Source of the DNA: Mycolicibacterium tusciae
Lineage (GTDB): Bacteria > Actinomycetota > Actinomycetes > Mycobacteriales > Mycobacteriaceae
DNA length: 64,000 nt
NCBI RefSeq assembly: GCF_002086795.1
Contig: NZ_MVIM01000007.1
Coordinates: 186,001-250,000 of the forward strand
Direction of reading: 5' to 3'
Both the position numbers and the translations under genes were made by a program. The notes below the pieces were generated by a model. The model searched no databases. It had not been told where the DNA came from and saw only the letters and a list, made by a program, of their open reading frames with translations. Positions 51,009-59,577 of this stretch are shown in pieces (within the stretch, counting starts at the first letter, position 1; each line of letters starts with the position of its first letter).

Positions 51009-51617
51009 CTACGCGATGTCGGGTTCCAGCGCTGCGTCGTCGCGACCGTCGACGGCCAGGTGGGCAAGTGCGAAGCGCAGCCGCTTCCTGGCGCGCGACA
51101 CCCTGGACATGACCGTTCCGATCGGCACCTCCATCAGCACCGCAGTCTCGGCGTAGGTGTAGTCCAGGACGTCGGCATAGTAGATCGCCGTGCGGGATCC
51201 CTCGGGCAACGTCGCCAGAGCCGCCTTGATGTCGTTGTCCGGCAACGCATCCAGGAACTGCGCCTCGGCAGATCGCGGAGCCTCGGCCAGCCGCCGGACC
51301 CCGTCAAACACCTGGCCCTCGGTCACGTCGTCGATGCAGATCTCAAAGGGCCGGCGCTGCTTGTACCGGTACCCGCTGACCCAGCGGTTGTACAGGATCC
51401 GGAACAGCCAGGCCTTGAAGTTGGTTCCGCCCGCGAAGGTGTCGAACCCCGCGTACGCGTGTAACAGGGTGTCCTGCAGCAGATCCTCGGCATCGGCGTC
51501 GGAGCGGGCCAGCCGGCGCGCGCCCCGGGACAGCATGTCGTGCAACGGCTGGACTTCGGTGGTGAAGCGTGCGGCGAGATCGGTGTCTGACTCGGGCGTG
51601 GTGGTGACTACCTTCAT
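51009..51617 (-). CDS. ECF-type RNA polymerase sigma factor (SigH-like)
   Basis: The 202-aa protein starts at ATG 51617, preceded by GGAGG at good distance. Region 2 (about 14-90) includes ARFTTEVQPLHDMLSRGARRL, DAEDLLQDTLLHAYAGF and TNFKAWLFRILYNRWVSGYR; region 4 (about 130-185) includes YYADVLDYTYAETAVLMEVPIGTVMSRVSRARKRL. Its closest pattern is the SigH/SigE ECF type. No anti-sigma gene with a zinc motif is visible next to it. It follows the AhpD-like gene, and both have a near-identical element upstream, which suggests autoregulation. Confidence 0.88.
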   Translation of the reverse strand: MKVVTTTPESDTDLAARFTTEVQPLHDMLSRGARRLARSDADAEDLLQDTLLHAYAGFDTFAGGTNFKAWLFRILYNRWVSGYRYKQRRPFEICIDDVTEGQVFDGVRRLAEAPRSAEAQFLDALPDNDIKAALATLPEGSRTAIYYADVLDYTYAETAVLMEVPIGTVMSRVSRARKRLRFALAHLAVDGRDDAALEPDIA

Positions 51618-51679
51618 GATGACCCTCCAGGTGCACGGCTTGGACTCTGCTAATGACCCTCGCGCCTGGGACTCCGTAG

Positions 51680-51700
51680 CGGACCCTTGCAAACCCGTAG
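51680..51700 (-). promoter_or_regulatory. 21-bp element upstream of the sigma gene
   Basis: On the minus strand, CTACGGGTTTGCAAGGGTCC and one further G. It lies about 63 bp upstream of the sigma start codon and matches the element at 52215-52235 at 18 of 21 positions. It may be the promoter or the binding site of a common regulator. Confidence 0.6.
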
Positions 51701-51730
51701 TCGACGAACCCGTAGTCCGTAGTGCGGGCC

Positions 51731-52183
51731 CTACCCCGCCGCACCGGCGGGCACGTTGCGGAAGCTGATTGCCAGCCGGTTGTAGGCATTCATCAGACTG
51801 ATCGCGATCGTCAAGTCCACCAGTTCCTTGTCGCCGAAATGCGCCGAGACGGCTTCGTAGTCGCTGTCGGGTACACCCGTCGTCGACACACGGGTCACCG
51901 TCTCCGCCCAGGCCAGGGCAGCCTTCTCGCGTTCGTCGAACAGGTGTCCCGCCTCGTGCCACACCGGCACCAGCGCGATCTTCTCGCTGGAAACCCCGAG
52001 TTCGCGCAACTCGCGGGAATGCAAATCGATGCAGTAGGCGCAGCCGTTGATCAGCGAGACCCTCAGGTTCACCGCGGTCAACAGTTCCGGGGCAAGACCT
52101 GACTGACTGACGTAGGCATGTGTGCCGGCAAGCACTTTCACACCACGGGGAGCAACTTCTGCGTAATTGATTCGTTGAGTCAT
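51731..52183 (-). CDS. Carboxymuconolactone decarboxylase/AhpD-like protein
   Basis: The 150-aa all-helical protein contains the AhpD motif in NGCAYCIDLHSREL: C48, C51 and H55, with E36-like acidic partners upstream, so it is probably an alkylhydroperoxidase-type thiol peroxidase. It starts at ATG 52183. It precedes the ECF sigma gene on the same strand, and the same 21-bp element lies upstream of both, which argues for a shared stress regulon rather than simple read-through. Confidence 0.87.
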   Translation of the reverse strand: MTQRINYAEVAPRGVKVLAGTHAYVSQSGLAPELLTAVNLRVSLINGCAYCIDLHSRELRELGVSSEKIALVPVWHEAGHLFDEREKAALAWAETVTRVSTTGVPDSDYEAVSAHFGDKELVDLTIAISLMNAYNRLAISFRNVPAGAAG

Positions 52184-52214
52184 GACATCCAGCCTGGCAA
52201 CCGGAGCGCGAAAA

Positions 52215-52235
52215 CGGACCCTGGAAAATCCGTAG
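52215..52235 (-). promoter_or_regulatory. 21-bp element upstream of the AhpD-like gene
   Basis: On the minus strand, CTACGGATTTTCCAGGGTCC and one further G. It ends about 32 bp before the AhpD-like start codon and is the second copy of the element seen at 51680-51700. Identity is 18 of 21, far higher than the surrounding sequence. Confidence 0.6.
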
Positions 52236-52269
52236 TCTTCGGCTGGCCGGCTTCACGAAGGCCTTGCGC

Positions 52270-52935
52270 CTAACCCTCGATGAACGTCACCGTGTCGTCC
52301 AGCGACGCCCGCCCGTTGTCGACGAAATCGACCGACGGGTCCTCGTACCCGATCGACATTCCGCAGAACAGCATGAGTTCCGGCGGCGGCTGGGTCACCG
52401 CGTCGACCGACTTGCGCACTTGCGACCACGCCATCTGCGGGCAGCTGTGCAACCCTTCGGCGCGCAGCAGCAGCATCACGGTCTGCAGATACATGCCGAG
52501 GTCGGACCATTGCGGCATCCCGAGATCGCGGTCGATGTAGCAGAACAGCGCCACCGGAGCGCCGAAGCACTCCCAGTTCCCAATCGCGGCCCGCGCCCGC
52601 GCCTCCCAGTCATCGCGCGCGACGCCGAGTGCGGTGTAGCGGTCCCTGCCGAACGCCGCCCGACGCTCCCCGTACGGCGACTTCAATTGGGGCGGATACA
52701 TCACGTACTCGCGCTCGTCCCAGGGGTCGCCTGCGGCCACCCGCTCGGTGGCGACCTTCTTGAGCTGCGCCAGCGGCTCTCCGGTCACCACGTAGATGTT
52801 CCACGGCTGGATGTTCGATCCGGATGGCGATCTCGCGGCCGCCGACAGCACGCGTTCGATCACCTCACGCTCGACGGCCTGGTCGGTGAAGCCGCGCACC
52901 GCCCGCCGAGTCTTGACCGCCTCGTAGACGTCCAT
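52270..52935 (-). CDS. Nitroreductase family protein
   Basis: ATG 52935 gives 221 aa; upstream extension lacks features. FMN-binding motifs are TRRAVRGFTDQAV, RSPSGSNIQPWNIYVVTG, and later MYLQTVMLLLRAEGLHSCP, all standard for FMN-dependent nitroreductases of the NfsB/BluB-like superfamily. Enzymes of this kind reduce nitro groups, quinones or flavins with NAD(P)H. It starts two bases after the SDR stop at 52938, so the two are cotranscribed. Confidence 0.88.
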   Translation of the reverse strand: MDVYEAVKTRRAVRGFTDQAVEREVIERVLSAAARSPSGSNIQPWNIYVVTGEPLAQLKKVATERVAAGDPWDEREYVMYPPQLKSPYGERRAAFGRDRYTALGVARDDWEARARAAIGNWECFGAPVALFCYIDRDLGMPQWSDLGMYLQTVMLLLRAEGLHSCPQMAWSQVRKSVDAVTQPPPELMLFCGMSIGYEDPSVDFVDNGRASLDDTVTFIEG

Positions 52936-52937
52936 CG

Positions 52938-53693
52938 CTAGGCCTTCGCGGCCGCTTCGAGAATCCACTCCTGCAACCGGGTGTCGAACAGCGTGGCCCG
53001 GTCAGCGGGGATCAGGGTGCGTTCTTCGAGGGCGATGCCCCAATAGCGCGCCTCGGGGTCGGCGATGACCGTGCGGCTGTCGCCGCGTGCGGTCAGCGAG
53101 GTGCTGATGGCGTCGGAAAGCGGGAATGCCTCCGGCCCACCGATTTCGACGATGCCGTTCACCGGCTCGTTGACCGCGGTGATCGCGACACCCTCGCCGA
53201 CGTCGACGCCGGCCATCGGCTGGAACAGGGCGGGCGGCACCCGCACCACGTCACCTTCGGTTGCGGAGTCGGCGAGCGTCTTGATGAACTCGAAGAACTG
53301 CGTCGCGCGGACGATGGAGAACGGGGTGGGGCCCTCGCTGATGAGCTTCTCCTGCAACAGCTTTGCCTGGAAGTACCCGCTCTGCGGGGCTAACCGATCG
53401 GTGCCGACCACCGACAGCGCGACGTGATGCCTCACCCCGGCGGCCTTCTCTGCGGTGAGCAGGTTGGTGGTCGCCGCGCGGAAGAACTCCAGGGCCGCGT
53501 CATCGAGCGTCGGTGAGTTCGAGACGTCGACGACGACGTCGGCGCCCGTGAGGACCGCTGCCAGACCCTCACCGGTGAGTGTGTTCACACCGGTCGACGG
53601 GGCGGCGGCGACGGCGTCGTGACCGTGCTCCTCCAGCGTGTGCACCAGCTTGGAGCCGACGAATCCGGTGCCTCCGATGACGACGATTCTCAT
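52938..53693 (-). CDS. NmrA/NAD(P)-binding atypical SDR
   Basis: The 251-aa protein has the N-terminal dinucleotide motif VVIGGTGFVGSKLV and lacks the YxxxK catalytic pair in the usual place, as atypical SDRs do; YFQAKLLQEKL gives a possible Tyr-Lys. Segments HVALSVVGTDRLAP and FSIVRATQFFEF are family typical. Such proteins often act as redox sensors or reduce small substrates. It heads a two-gene unit with the nitroreductase. Confidence 0.85.
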   Translation of the reverse strand: MRIVVIGGTGFVGSKLVHTLEEHGHDAVAAAPSTGVNTLTGEGLAAVLTGADVVVDVSNSPTLDDAALEFFRAATTNLLTAEKAAGVRHHVALSVVGTDRLAPQSGYFQAKLLQEKLISEGPTPFSIVRATQFFEFIKTLADSATEGDVVRVPPALFQPMAGVDVGEGVAITAVNEPVNGIVEIGGPEAFPLSDAISTSLTARGDSRTVIADPEARYWGIALEERTLIPADRATLFDTRLQEWILEAAAKA

Positions 53694-53765
53694 GATGCGC
53701 CTTCCTGTTGGGTCGTTCCTGTCGCCAGGTATGACCGCCCAGGCGTGGATTCTGTGACAGATGGC

Positions 53766-54347
53766 TCAGCGCACGAGCGGCGCGAGGTGGGTTCTGGCGT
53801 AACGGGCGACCGCATCGTCGTCGGTCACGTCGAGCACTCCGGTGCTGACCTGAACCAGCGAGACGGCCAACCGGATGTGCAGTTCGGAAACGGCGAGCAG
53901 GTCGTCGTCCGGCATCGTCGCGCCCGCCGTGCGCAGCGCCTTGGCCATCGAGGTGGCCGCACTGCTCAGGAAGGCTCTCGCCTCGTCGAACATTCCCGTC
54001 ACCGCGGTGAAGTCGCCGTCCAACTGCAGGAAGCGGCGCATCACCGGTTCACCGGTGAGTAGCCGGACCCCTTCGCGGAATGCCGCAACCGCGGCTTCGG
54101 CGGGTCCGCTGTCGATCGCCACGGTCTGCAGCCGCGCCATCGCGAAATCGAAGGTCTGCCTGCCCAGTTCGGTGACCAACGCCTCCCGGCTGGGGAAGCG
54201 CCGGTACAGCGTGCTGCGGCTGACACCCGCTTGCCGAGCGATGACTTCCATGCTCAGCCGGCCGACACCGACGAGCGCCACCTCCTCGGCGGCGGCCTTC
54301 AGAATCGCAGCCTCCTGCTCGGTGGGGCTGGCGTTGGTGCGGCGCAT
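53766..54347 (-). CDS. TetR family transcriptional regulator
   Basis: The 193-aa protein has an N-terminal helix-turn-helix (about 12-58): ILKAAAEEVALVGVGRLSMEVIARQAGVSRSTLYRRFPSREALV. The ligand-binding C-terminal half is helical. It lies 13 bp downstream of the MpaB-type gene on the same strand, so both are transcribed from the promoter at about 55340, which carries a long palindrome. This makes self-regulation together with the oxygenase gene the natural hypothesis. Confidence 0.9.
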   Translation of the reverse strand: MRRTNASPTEQEAAILKAAAEEVALVGVGRLSMEVIARQAGVSRSTLYRRFPSREALVTELGRQTFDFAMARLQTVAIDSGPAEAAVAAFREGVRLLTGEPVMRRFLQLDGDFTAVTGMFDEARAFLSSAATSMAKALRTAGATMPDDDLLAVSELHIRLAVSLVQVSTGVLDVTDDDAVARYARTHLAPLVR

Positions 54348-54360
54348 CCGGTCAGCCTAG

Positions 54361-55317
54361 TCAGCGAACGGGGCAGCCGGTCGGCGGCGCGAACGAATTC
54401 AGCGCAACCGACCGATGCACATGGACCAGTTTCTCGTACTCGATTCGATTGCGCGCCAATGGGATCAGCAGCAGCTTGTCGGGGAGTACCCGCCACGCCA
54501 GTTGCAGCACACGGGTGTACAACGCGAACTCGAGGTCATGGCGCGACTCCCACCGGAAGCCGGTCAGGTCGCGGATCCCCGGATGCAGGATGCCGAAGGA
54601 ACACACCTTGAGCACGTGGCCCGCGACCGGTCGCAGCACCAGCCACGGCGGTGTCAGAAGCCGGCGCAGCGGCGCGGGGAGCACCAGGGTCGGCAGGGGC
54701 AGCCGGGTCAGATCGAGCGTGACCTTTTGCAGGAATGCGTTGGCCTGCAGTTCATCCCGCACCATCGACTCGTAGTATTCCTCAGCCTCGGCATAGGTCG
54801 CGGGCAACTTCGAGTTCTTGCCGGGCAACTCGAGCGCCGAGAAGGCGTCGAGCAGTTGGGCGTAGGCAAGTTCACGTTCGGCGTCGGACAGCACGATTCC
54901 GGTACACGGCGTGAAGGAGTTGAGCACCACGAACATTCCGCTGACCGCGATCCAGTTCCACAGTTTGGGGTCGAGCGCGCTGTAGCGCACGTCGGCGAAA
55001 TTCCCGGTGCCCTTACCTCGCACCTCGCGATGCATCGTTTTGAGCCGTTCGGCCTCGGCGACCTTGTCGGTGGCGTCACCCCAGATGGCGAGCAGTGCCG
55101 AAAATCCGCTGCGCACACCGCGATCGGCGAAGTTGGCGGCAAAACGCCCGGTCTTGTCGACCGCCGCCGCCACCGGCACCAGGGCAACCTCGTCGAATGC
55201 GGCAGCGCCGAAGAAGCCCCCGAGCGTGCTCCCGCTGTGCTTACGGAACTCGACCAGAACTTTGGGCCGTACCGATCCGGTGTCGTACGTGGCGGAAGTC
55301 TCGGCAGCTGCGGTCAT
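54361..55317 (-). CDS. MpaB-type oxygenase (DUF2236) family protein
   Basis: ATG 55317 with GGAGGG upstream gives 318 aa; a GTG at 55344 lies inside the palindrome and is less likely. GSTLGGFFGAAAFDEVALVP, the haem-ligand-type segment KTMHREVRGKGTGN, and LWNWIAVSGMFVVLNSFTP are typical of the MpaB/rubber-oxygenase/latex clearing group, which uses haem b. Members cleave or oxidise hydrophobic chains; the substrate is unknown. It is followed by its probable TetR regulator. Confidence 0.85.
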   Translation of the reverse strand: MTAAAETSATYDTGSVRPKVLVEFRKHSGSTLGGFFGAAAFDEVALVPVAAAVDKTGRFAANFADRGVRSGFSALLAIWGDATDKVAEAERLKTMHREVRGKGTGNFADVRYSALDPKLWNWIAVSGMFVVLNSFTPCTGIVLSDAERELAYAQLLDAFSALELPGKNSKLPATYAEAEEYYESMVRDELQANAFLQKVTLDLTRLPLPTLVLPAPLRRLLTPPWLVLRPVAGHVLKVCSFGILHPGIRDLTGFRWESRHDLEFALYTRVLQLAWRVLPDKLLLIPLARNRIEYEKLVHVHRSVALNSFAPPTGCPVR

Positions 55318-55337
55318 GGCGCCCTCCGATGTATCGG

Positions 55338-55366
55338 TTGACACAAAGACTAGCTATTTGTGTCAA
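55338..55366. promoter_or_regulatory. Perfect palindrome, candidate TetR operator
   Basis: Arms TTGACACAAA (55338-55347) and TTTGTGTCAA (55357-55366) are exact inverted copies around a 9-bp spacer, GACTAGCTA. The palindrome lies 20 bp upstream of the MpaB start codon, so a bound TetR dimer would block initiation. TTGACA within the right-hand reading also resembles a -35 hexamer. Confidence 0.8.
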
Positions 55367-55384
55367 CATGTCAATGACCGGGTG

Positions 55385-56569
55385 TTAGGACTCGCCTTCC
55401 AACGTCAGCACCGTGATGTCGGGCGGCGCGCCGATCCGGACGGGCGGTCCCCAGAACCCCGCCCCGCGGGTGACGTACAACTGGGTGTCGTCCACGGCCG
55501 ACAGGCCTGCCAGTGACGGCTGCACCATTTCGACCACATAGTGAAAAGGCCACATCTGCCCGCCGTGGGTGTGCCCGGACAGTTGCAGGTCGACTCCGCG
55601 GGCGGCGGCCTCGGACACCATGACCGGTTGGTGCGCGAGCAGGATCGTCGGTCGTGAGTCGTCGACGCCGGCCAGGGCGCGGTCGAAGTCGGGCGGATCG
55701 TCGCGTTGCTCGCCCGCGATGTCGTTGATGCCGGCGAGGTCGAAGGCGGCGCCGCCGCGGCGGATCGCGGTGTTCTCGTTGCGCAGCGACCGGACCCCGA
55801 ACCGCTCCAGCTCGTTCAGCCATTCGTCGGTGTCCTCGACGAAGTACTCGTGGTTGCCGGTGACGAAGAACGTCCCCTCCGGTGCGGCCAGATCCTGAAA
55901 CGGTTCGGCGGCGGGCCCGAGTTCGGCGACGGTGCCGTCCACCAGATCCCCGACGATCGCGACCAGGTCGACCTCCGCGGCGTTGATGATGTCGACGAGG
56001 CGCTCGGTGTGCGCCCGCCCCACCAGCGGCCCGAGATGGATATCGGACACCAACGCGATGCGGAACCCGCCCAACGCGGGATCCAACCGCCGCAGTCGCA
56101 CCGGAACCCGCAGCAGGTCGGGCGGTCCCAGCGCGGTGGCCGTGCCGACGCCGACCAGGCCGACCGACGCCGCCCCGGCGGCGACCGCACTCGCTCGCGC
56201 GAGGAACATCCGGCGGTTCAGCGCGTGGCGATCAGGCTCGGCAGGGTCTTCGGGTGCGGTTGGTGCTTGCCGTTGTCGCTTGGCCCAGCCGCGCAACGCC
56301 AGCCGCACCGGCTCGAGGGCGAGCAACGTCAGGAACAGGTAGACGAGCACCCCGAACCACAGGTAGCCCGGCCAGGCGTACCAGCCGGCCTTGGAGACAT
56401 CGGTGAACCGCGGCACGACGAGCGCCGCCAGCAGCAGCACCCCCAGCCCGACGAGCACCGCCGTCAGGGTCCGTCGGGTGCGGCCGGGCCGCGTGGTGGC
56501 CTTGACGAAACGCATCCACACGTAGACGTTCATGAGCGCCAGGACCGCGCTGAGCACCACGATGAACAT
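55385..56569 (-). CDS. Membrane metallophosphoesterase with internal Tat-like motif
   Basis: The 394-aa protein has three N-terminal membrane segments (about 1-22, 34-53, 68-90). A cytoplasmic loop ends in the twin-arginine-like R119-R120-M-F-L, which is followed by a fourth hydrophobic segment (about 124-147). The C-terminal calcineurin-like phosphoesterase domain shows VSDIHLGPLVGR, VGDLVDG, GNHEYF, LLAHQP and GHTHGGQ, all metal ligands intact. The YkuE/YaeI group acts on lipid or peptidoglycan-linked phosphates outside. The internal Tat-like motif suggests dual Sec/Tat insertion. It is divergent from the HelD/HelR-like gene. Confidence 0.88.
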   Translation of the reverse strand: MFIVVLSAVLALMNVYVWMRFVKATTRPGRTRRTLTAVLVGLGVLLLAALVVPRFTDVSKAGWYAWPGYLWFGVLVYLFLTLLALEPVRLALRGWAKRQRQAPTAPEDPAEPDRHALNRRMFLARASAVAAGAASVGLVGVGTATALGPPDLLRVPVRLRRLDPALGGFRIALVSDIHLGPLVGRAHTERLVDIINAAEVDLVAIVGDLVDGTVAELGPAAEPFQDLAAPEGTFFVTGNHEYFVEDTDEWLNELERFGVRSLRNENTAIRRGGAAFDLAGINDIAGEQRDDPPDFDRALAGVDDSRPTILLAHQPVMVSEAAARGVDLQLSGHTHGGQMWPFHYVVEMVQPSLAGLSAVDDTQLYVTRGAGFWGPPVRIGAPPDITVLTLEGES

Positions 56570-56657
56570 TGGCCGCCAGCTTAGGCATAAGCTGCATTGC
56601 GCCTGCTCAGAGAGGCTCGCGTAGAACTTGGGTCAGCTGACGACTTTTTGGGGGCAT

Positions 56658-58826
56658 GTGTCCAAGCAGGACTATGACGACGAGCTGCGCTACGAGCAGA
56701 CCTACGTCGACGGGTTGTACGCGCGGCTGGACGCCGAACGCGCGCGAGTGAAGGGCAAGTACAGCGACGCGCTCGGAGCCCCGGTGGACCGCATGGACGG
56801 CGGCACGCTCGTGGCACGCGACGTCGAAGTGCGAGCGCTGGCCAAACAGGCCGCTCGCCTCCAGGTTGCCGACAGCGGTCTGTGCTTCGGCCGGCTCGAC
56901 AGCGTCACCGGCGAAGTTTCGTACATCGGCCGCATCGGCATTCTCGACGAGGACAAGGAGCCGCTGCTGCTCGACTGGCGGGCGCCCGCGGCTCGCGCTT
57001 TCTACATCGCGACCGCCGCCAGCCCCGAGGAGATGCGCCTGCGCCGCCAGTTCCACACCCGCGGCCGGCGGCTCGTCGACTTCACCGACGAGGTGCTCGG
57101 CCGTCCCACCGGTGACGAACGTGGGGATGCCGCGCTGCTGGCCGCGGTCAACGCACCGCGCGGCGACGGTATGCGCGACATCGTCGCCACGATCCAGGCC
57201 GAACAGGACGAGATCATCCGAAGCGATCATCTCGGCGTGATGGTGATCGAGGGCGGACCGGGCACCGGCAAGACCGTGGTGGCGCTGCACCGCGTCGCGT
57301 ACCTGCTCTACACCCAGCGCAAGCGGATGGAACGCCACGGTGTCCTCGTCATCGGTCCCAACCCGGCGTTCCTCGACCACATCGGCCGCGTGCTCCCCTC
57401 GCTTGGCGAGTCCGACGTCGTGTTCATGACAGTCGGCGGTCTCGTCCCCGGAATGCGCGTCACCGCCGAGGACGCCGACGAGGTCGCGCGGGCCAAGGGC
57501 TCCTTGAAGATGCTCGACGTGCTGGCCGCCGCTGTCGCGAATCGGCAACGGCTACCGAAGGATCCGCTGCCGATCGAGCTGGCGGACGTCACGGTGCGCA
57601 TCGACGCCGACACCGCGGAGTGGGCCCGCGAGGAGGCCCGCGCGAGCGGCAAGCCACACAACGACGCTCGCCACGTATTCACGGAGATCATCACCTACGT
57701 CCTCACCGAGCGCGCCATCGCGCGCATCGGCAAGGGCTGGCTGACCCGCGACGACCGCAATGCGTGGGAACAACTCCGGACGACGCTGATCGATGAGCTT
57801 GCAGACCACAAAGTGTTCACCGCCGCGCTCGATGAGCTCTGGCCGATCCTGACACCGCAGACCCTGCTGGCCGAGTTGTACTCCTCGCGCGAACGGCTGC
57901 GCGCCGCACAGGCCGACGAGGTGCTGTATCGCGTCGATGGAAACGCGTGGACCGTCTCTGATGTACCGCTGCTCGACGAACTCGTCGACCTGCTGGGCCG
58001 TGACACGGTGGCCGACGACGCCGCCGAGCGGGAACGGAAAGCGGAGACCGCGTTCGCGGCCGGCGTGCTGGACAACATGATCAGCCGCGAGGATCTGATG
58101 GACGACGAGGACCATCTGCTCGCCCAGGATCTGCTCTACGCCGAGGATCTGGCGGAACGCTTCACTGAACGCGACACCCGCGACCTCACCGAACGCGCTG
58201 CCGCAGACCGAGATTGGACCTACGGGCACGTCGTGGTCGACGAGGCGCAGGAACTGTCCGCGATGGACTGGCGGGTGCTGATGCGGCGCTGTCCGAACCG
58301 GTCGTTCACCGTGGTCGGCGATCTGGCCCAGCGACGATCGGCGGCCGGCGCGACGGCGTGGGACACGATGCTCGAGACGTATGTGCCCGGCCGGTGGGTC
58401 TACCGTTCCCTTTCGGTCAACTACCGCACACCCGCAGAGATCATGGCCGTCGCCGCCGCGCTGCTCGCGGAGTTCGCGCCCGACATCCGGCCACCGGACT
58501 CGGTCCGCGCATCCGGAGTGCTGCCGTGGTCGCGACAGGTATCCGATGACGAATTAGCCAACGCCATACAGGAATTCGTCGACGACGAAGCGCAGCGGGA
58601 GGGCACCAGCATCGTGATCGGGCCACCGGATGTACCCGGTGCGGTACCGCCGTCGGAGACCAAGGGTCTGGAGTTCGACGCCGTGCTGGTGGTCGACCCG
58701 GACCGGATCCTCGCCGCGGGACCGCGCGGCGCGGCCGAGCTGTATGTCGCGCTGACCCGAGCCACCCAGCGGCTCGGTGTGCTGCACCGCGCGGCGCTGC
58801 CGACGGCGCTGAGCGGACTCGCCTGA
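56658..58826 (+). CDS. UvrD-like ATPase of the HelD/HelR RNA-polymerase recycling family
   Basis: GTG 56658 gives 722 aa; a TTG ten codons earlier is an alternative. An N-terminal coiled coil (EQTYVDGLYARLDAERARVKG) precedes the ATPase modules, with Walker A in IEGGPGTGKTVVALHR, motif II in VVVDEAQELSAMDWR and QRRSAAG-type motif III. The C-terminal part has VSDDELANAIQEFVDD and LYVALTRATQRLGVLH (motif VI). Members push RNA polymerase off DNA and some confer rifampicin tolerance (HelR). No rifampicin-associated element was recognised upstream. The length matches mycobacterial HelD/HelR. Confidence 0.87.
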   Translation: MSKQDYDDELRYEQTYVDGLYARLDAERARVKGKYSDALGAPVDRMDGGTLVARDVEVRALAKQAARLQVADSGLCFGRLDSVTGEVSYIGRIGILDEDKEPLLLDWRAPAARAFYIATAASPEEMRLRRQFHTRGRRLVDFTDEVLGRPTGDERGDAALLAAVNAPRGDGMRDIVATIQAEQDEIIRSDHLGVMVIEGGPGTGKTVVALHRVAYLLYTQRKRMERHGVLVIGPNPAFLDHIGRVLPSLGESDVVFMTVGGLVPGMRVTAEDADEVARAKGSLKMLDVLAAAVANRQRLPKDPLPIELADVTVRIDADTAEWAREEARASGKPHNDARHVFTEIITYVLTERAIARIGKGWLTRDDRNAWEQLRTTLIDELADHKVFTAALDELWPILTPQTLLAELYSSRERLRAAQADEVLYRVDGNAWTVSDVPLLDELVDLLGRDTVADDAAERERKAETAFAAGVLDNMISREDLMDDEDHLLAQDLLYAEDLAERFTERDTRDLTERAAADRDWTYGHVVVDEAQELSAMDWRVLMRRCPNRSFTVVGDLAQRRSAAGATAWDTMLETYVPGRWVYRSLSVNYRTPAEIMAVAAALLAEFAPDIRPPDSVRASGVLPWSRQVSDDELANAIQEFVDDEAQREGTSIVIGPPDVPGAVPPSETKGLEFDAVLVVDPDRILAAGPRGAAELYVALTRATQRLGVLHRAALPTALSGLA

Positions 58827-58828
58827 CG

Positions 58829-59548
58829 CTATTTCCAGGCGAACACGGGTTGTTCGAGGTCGTCGACCGGATCGGTGCGGCCCTCGAGGCAGAGCCAGCG
58901 CAGCTGCAGCAGGACCGCGCCGGTGGGTGCGTGGATCAGGTCGTTGCCCAACGGAATCTGCACGACGGGGCGCGGACTCTCGGGGATGGTGATGAACCGC
59001 GGCGAATCGTCGCGCTGCAACTGATGCAGCCCGACGCGGTAAACGGCCACGACCTCGTCGGGTGCGGGACGCAGGTCCAGCCGGCCGCCACCCCAGATGA
59101 CCACGGGGGTGATCACGTAACCGGATCGCGTCGGATAGTCGTCGAGCAGACCCAGCACCGACGAGTGGGGCAGCGTGACACCGACCTCCTCGTCCAGCTC
59201 GCGTAACGCCGCGTCGACGGCATCCTCGCCGGGGTCCAGGCGGCCACCGGGCAGCGCCCACTGGGCCGGGTGTGACCTCAGCCGCGACGTCCTTCGGCAG
59301 AGCAGAAACGCGGCGCCGCCGGAGACGTCGACCATGCGGCCGTCGAGACCCTCTTCGGGCATCGGCCGGCCCCCGATCCACTCGTCGACGGGCGCCGGAT
59401 CCACCCGGTCCTCGCCGAGCTCGGAGTCGACAAGGACCACGGCGACGGCGGCGTGCCGCTTGGTCGGATCGGTCACGGCGCGGCGCTCATGGCCCGCAAG
59501 TCGGGCCCGCACCTGGTCGTGGAGCGCGTCGTCGTAGGTCACGGTCAC
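58829..59548 (-). CDS. NUDIX hydrolase
   Basis: The 239-aa protein has the Nudix box in GGRLDPGEDAVDAALREL, continued by DEEVGV, with all metal-binding glutamates. The N-terminal part (RHAAVAVVLVDSE) and the downstream YPTRSGYVITPVVIW pattern resemble mycobacterial CoA pyrophosphatase-like NUDIX proteins, so CoA or nucleotide diphosphate hydrolysis is possible but unproven. GTG 59548 starts the gene. It is convergent with the HelD/HelR-like gene and divergent from the MarR gene. Confidence 0.87.
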   Translation of the reverse strand: MTVTYDDALHDQVRARLAGHERRAVTDPTKRHAAVAVVLVDSELGEDRVDPAPVDEWIGGRPMPEEGLDGRMVDVSGGAAFLLCRRTSRLRSHPAQWALPGGRLDPGEDAVDAALRELDEEVGVTLPHSSVLGLLDDYPTRSGYVITPVVIWGGGRLDLRPAPDEVVAVYRVGLHQLQRDDSPRFITIPESPRPVVQIPLGNDLIHAPTGAVLLQLRWLCLEGRTDPVDDLEQPVFAWK

Positions 59549-59577
59549 CGCTCGACCATAGTAAATATGTATGTGCT

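Noticed and set aside
56570..56657. Rifampicin-associated element upstream of the HelD/HelR-like gene
   Set aside because: No clear 19-bp inverted repeat of that type was found; the gene may not be the rifampicin-inducible paralogue.
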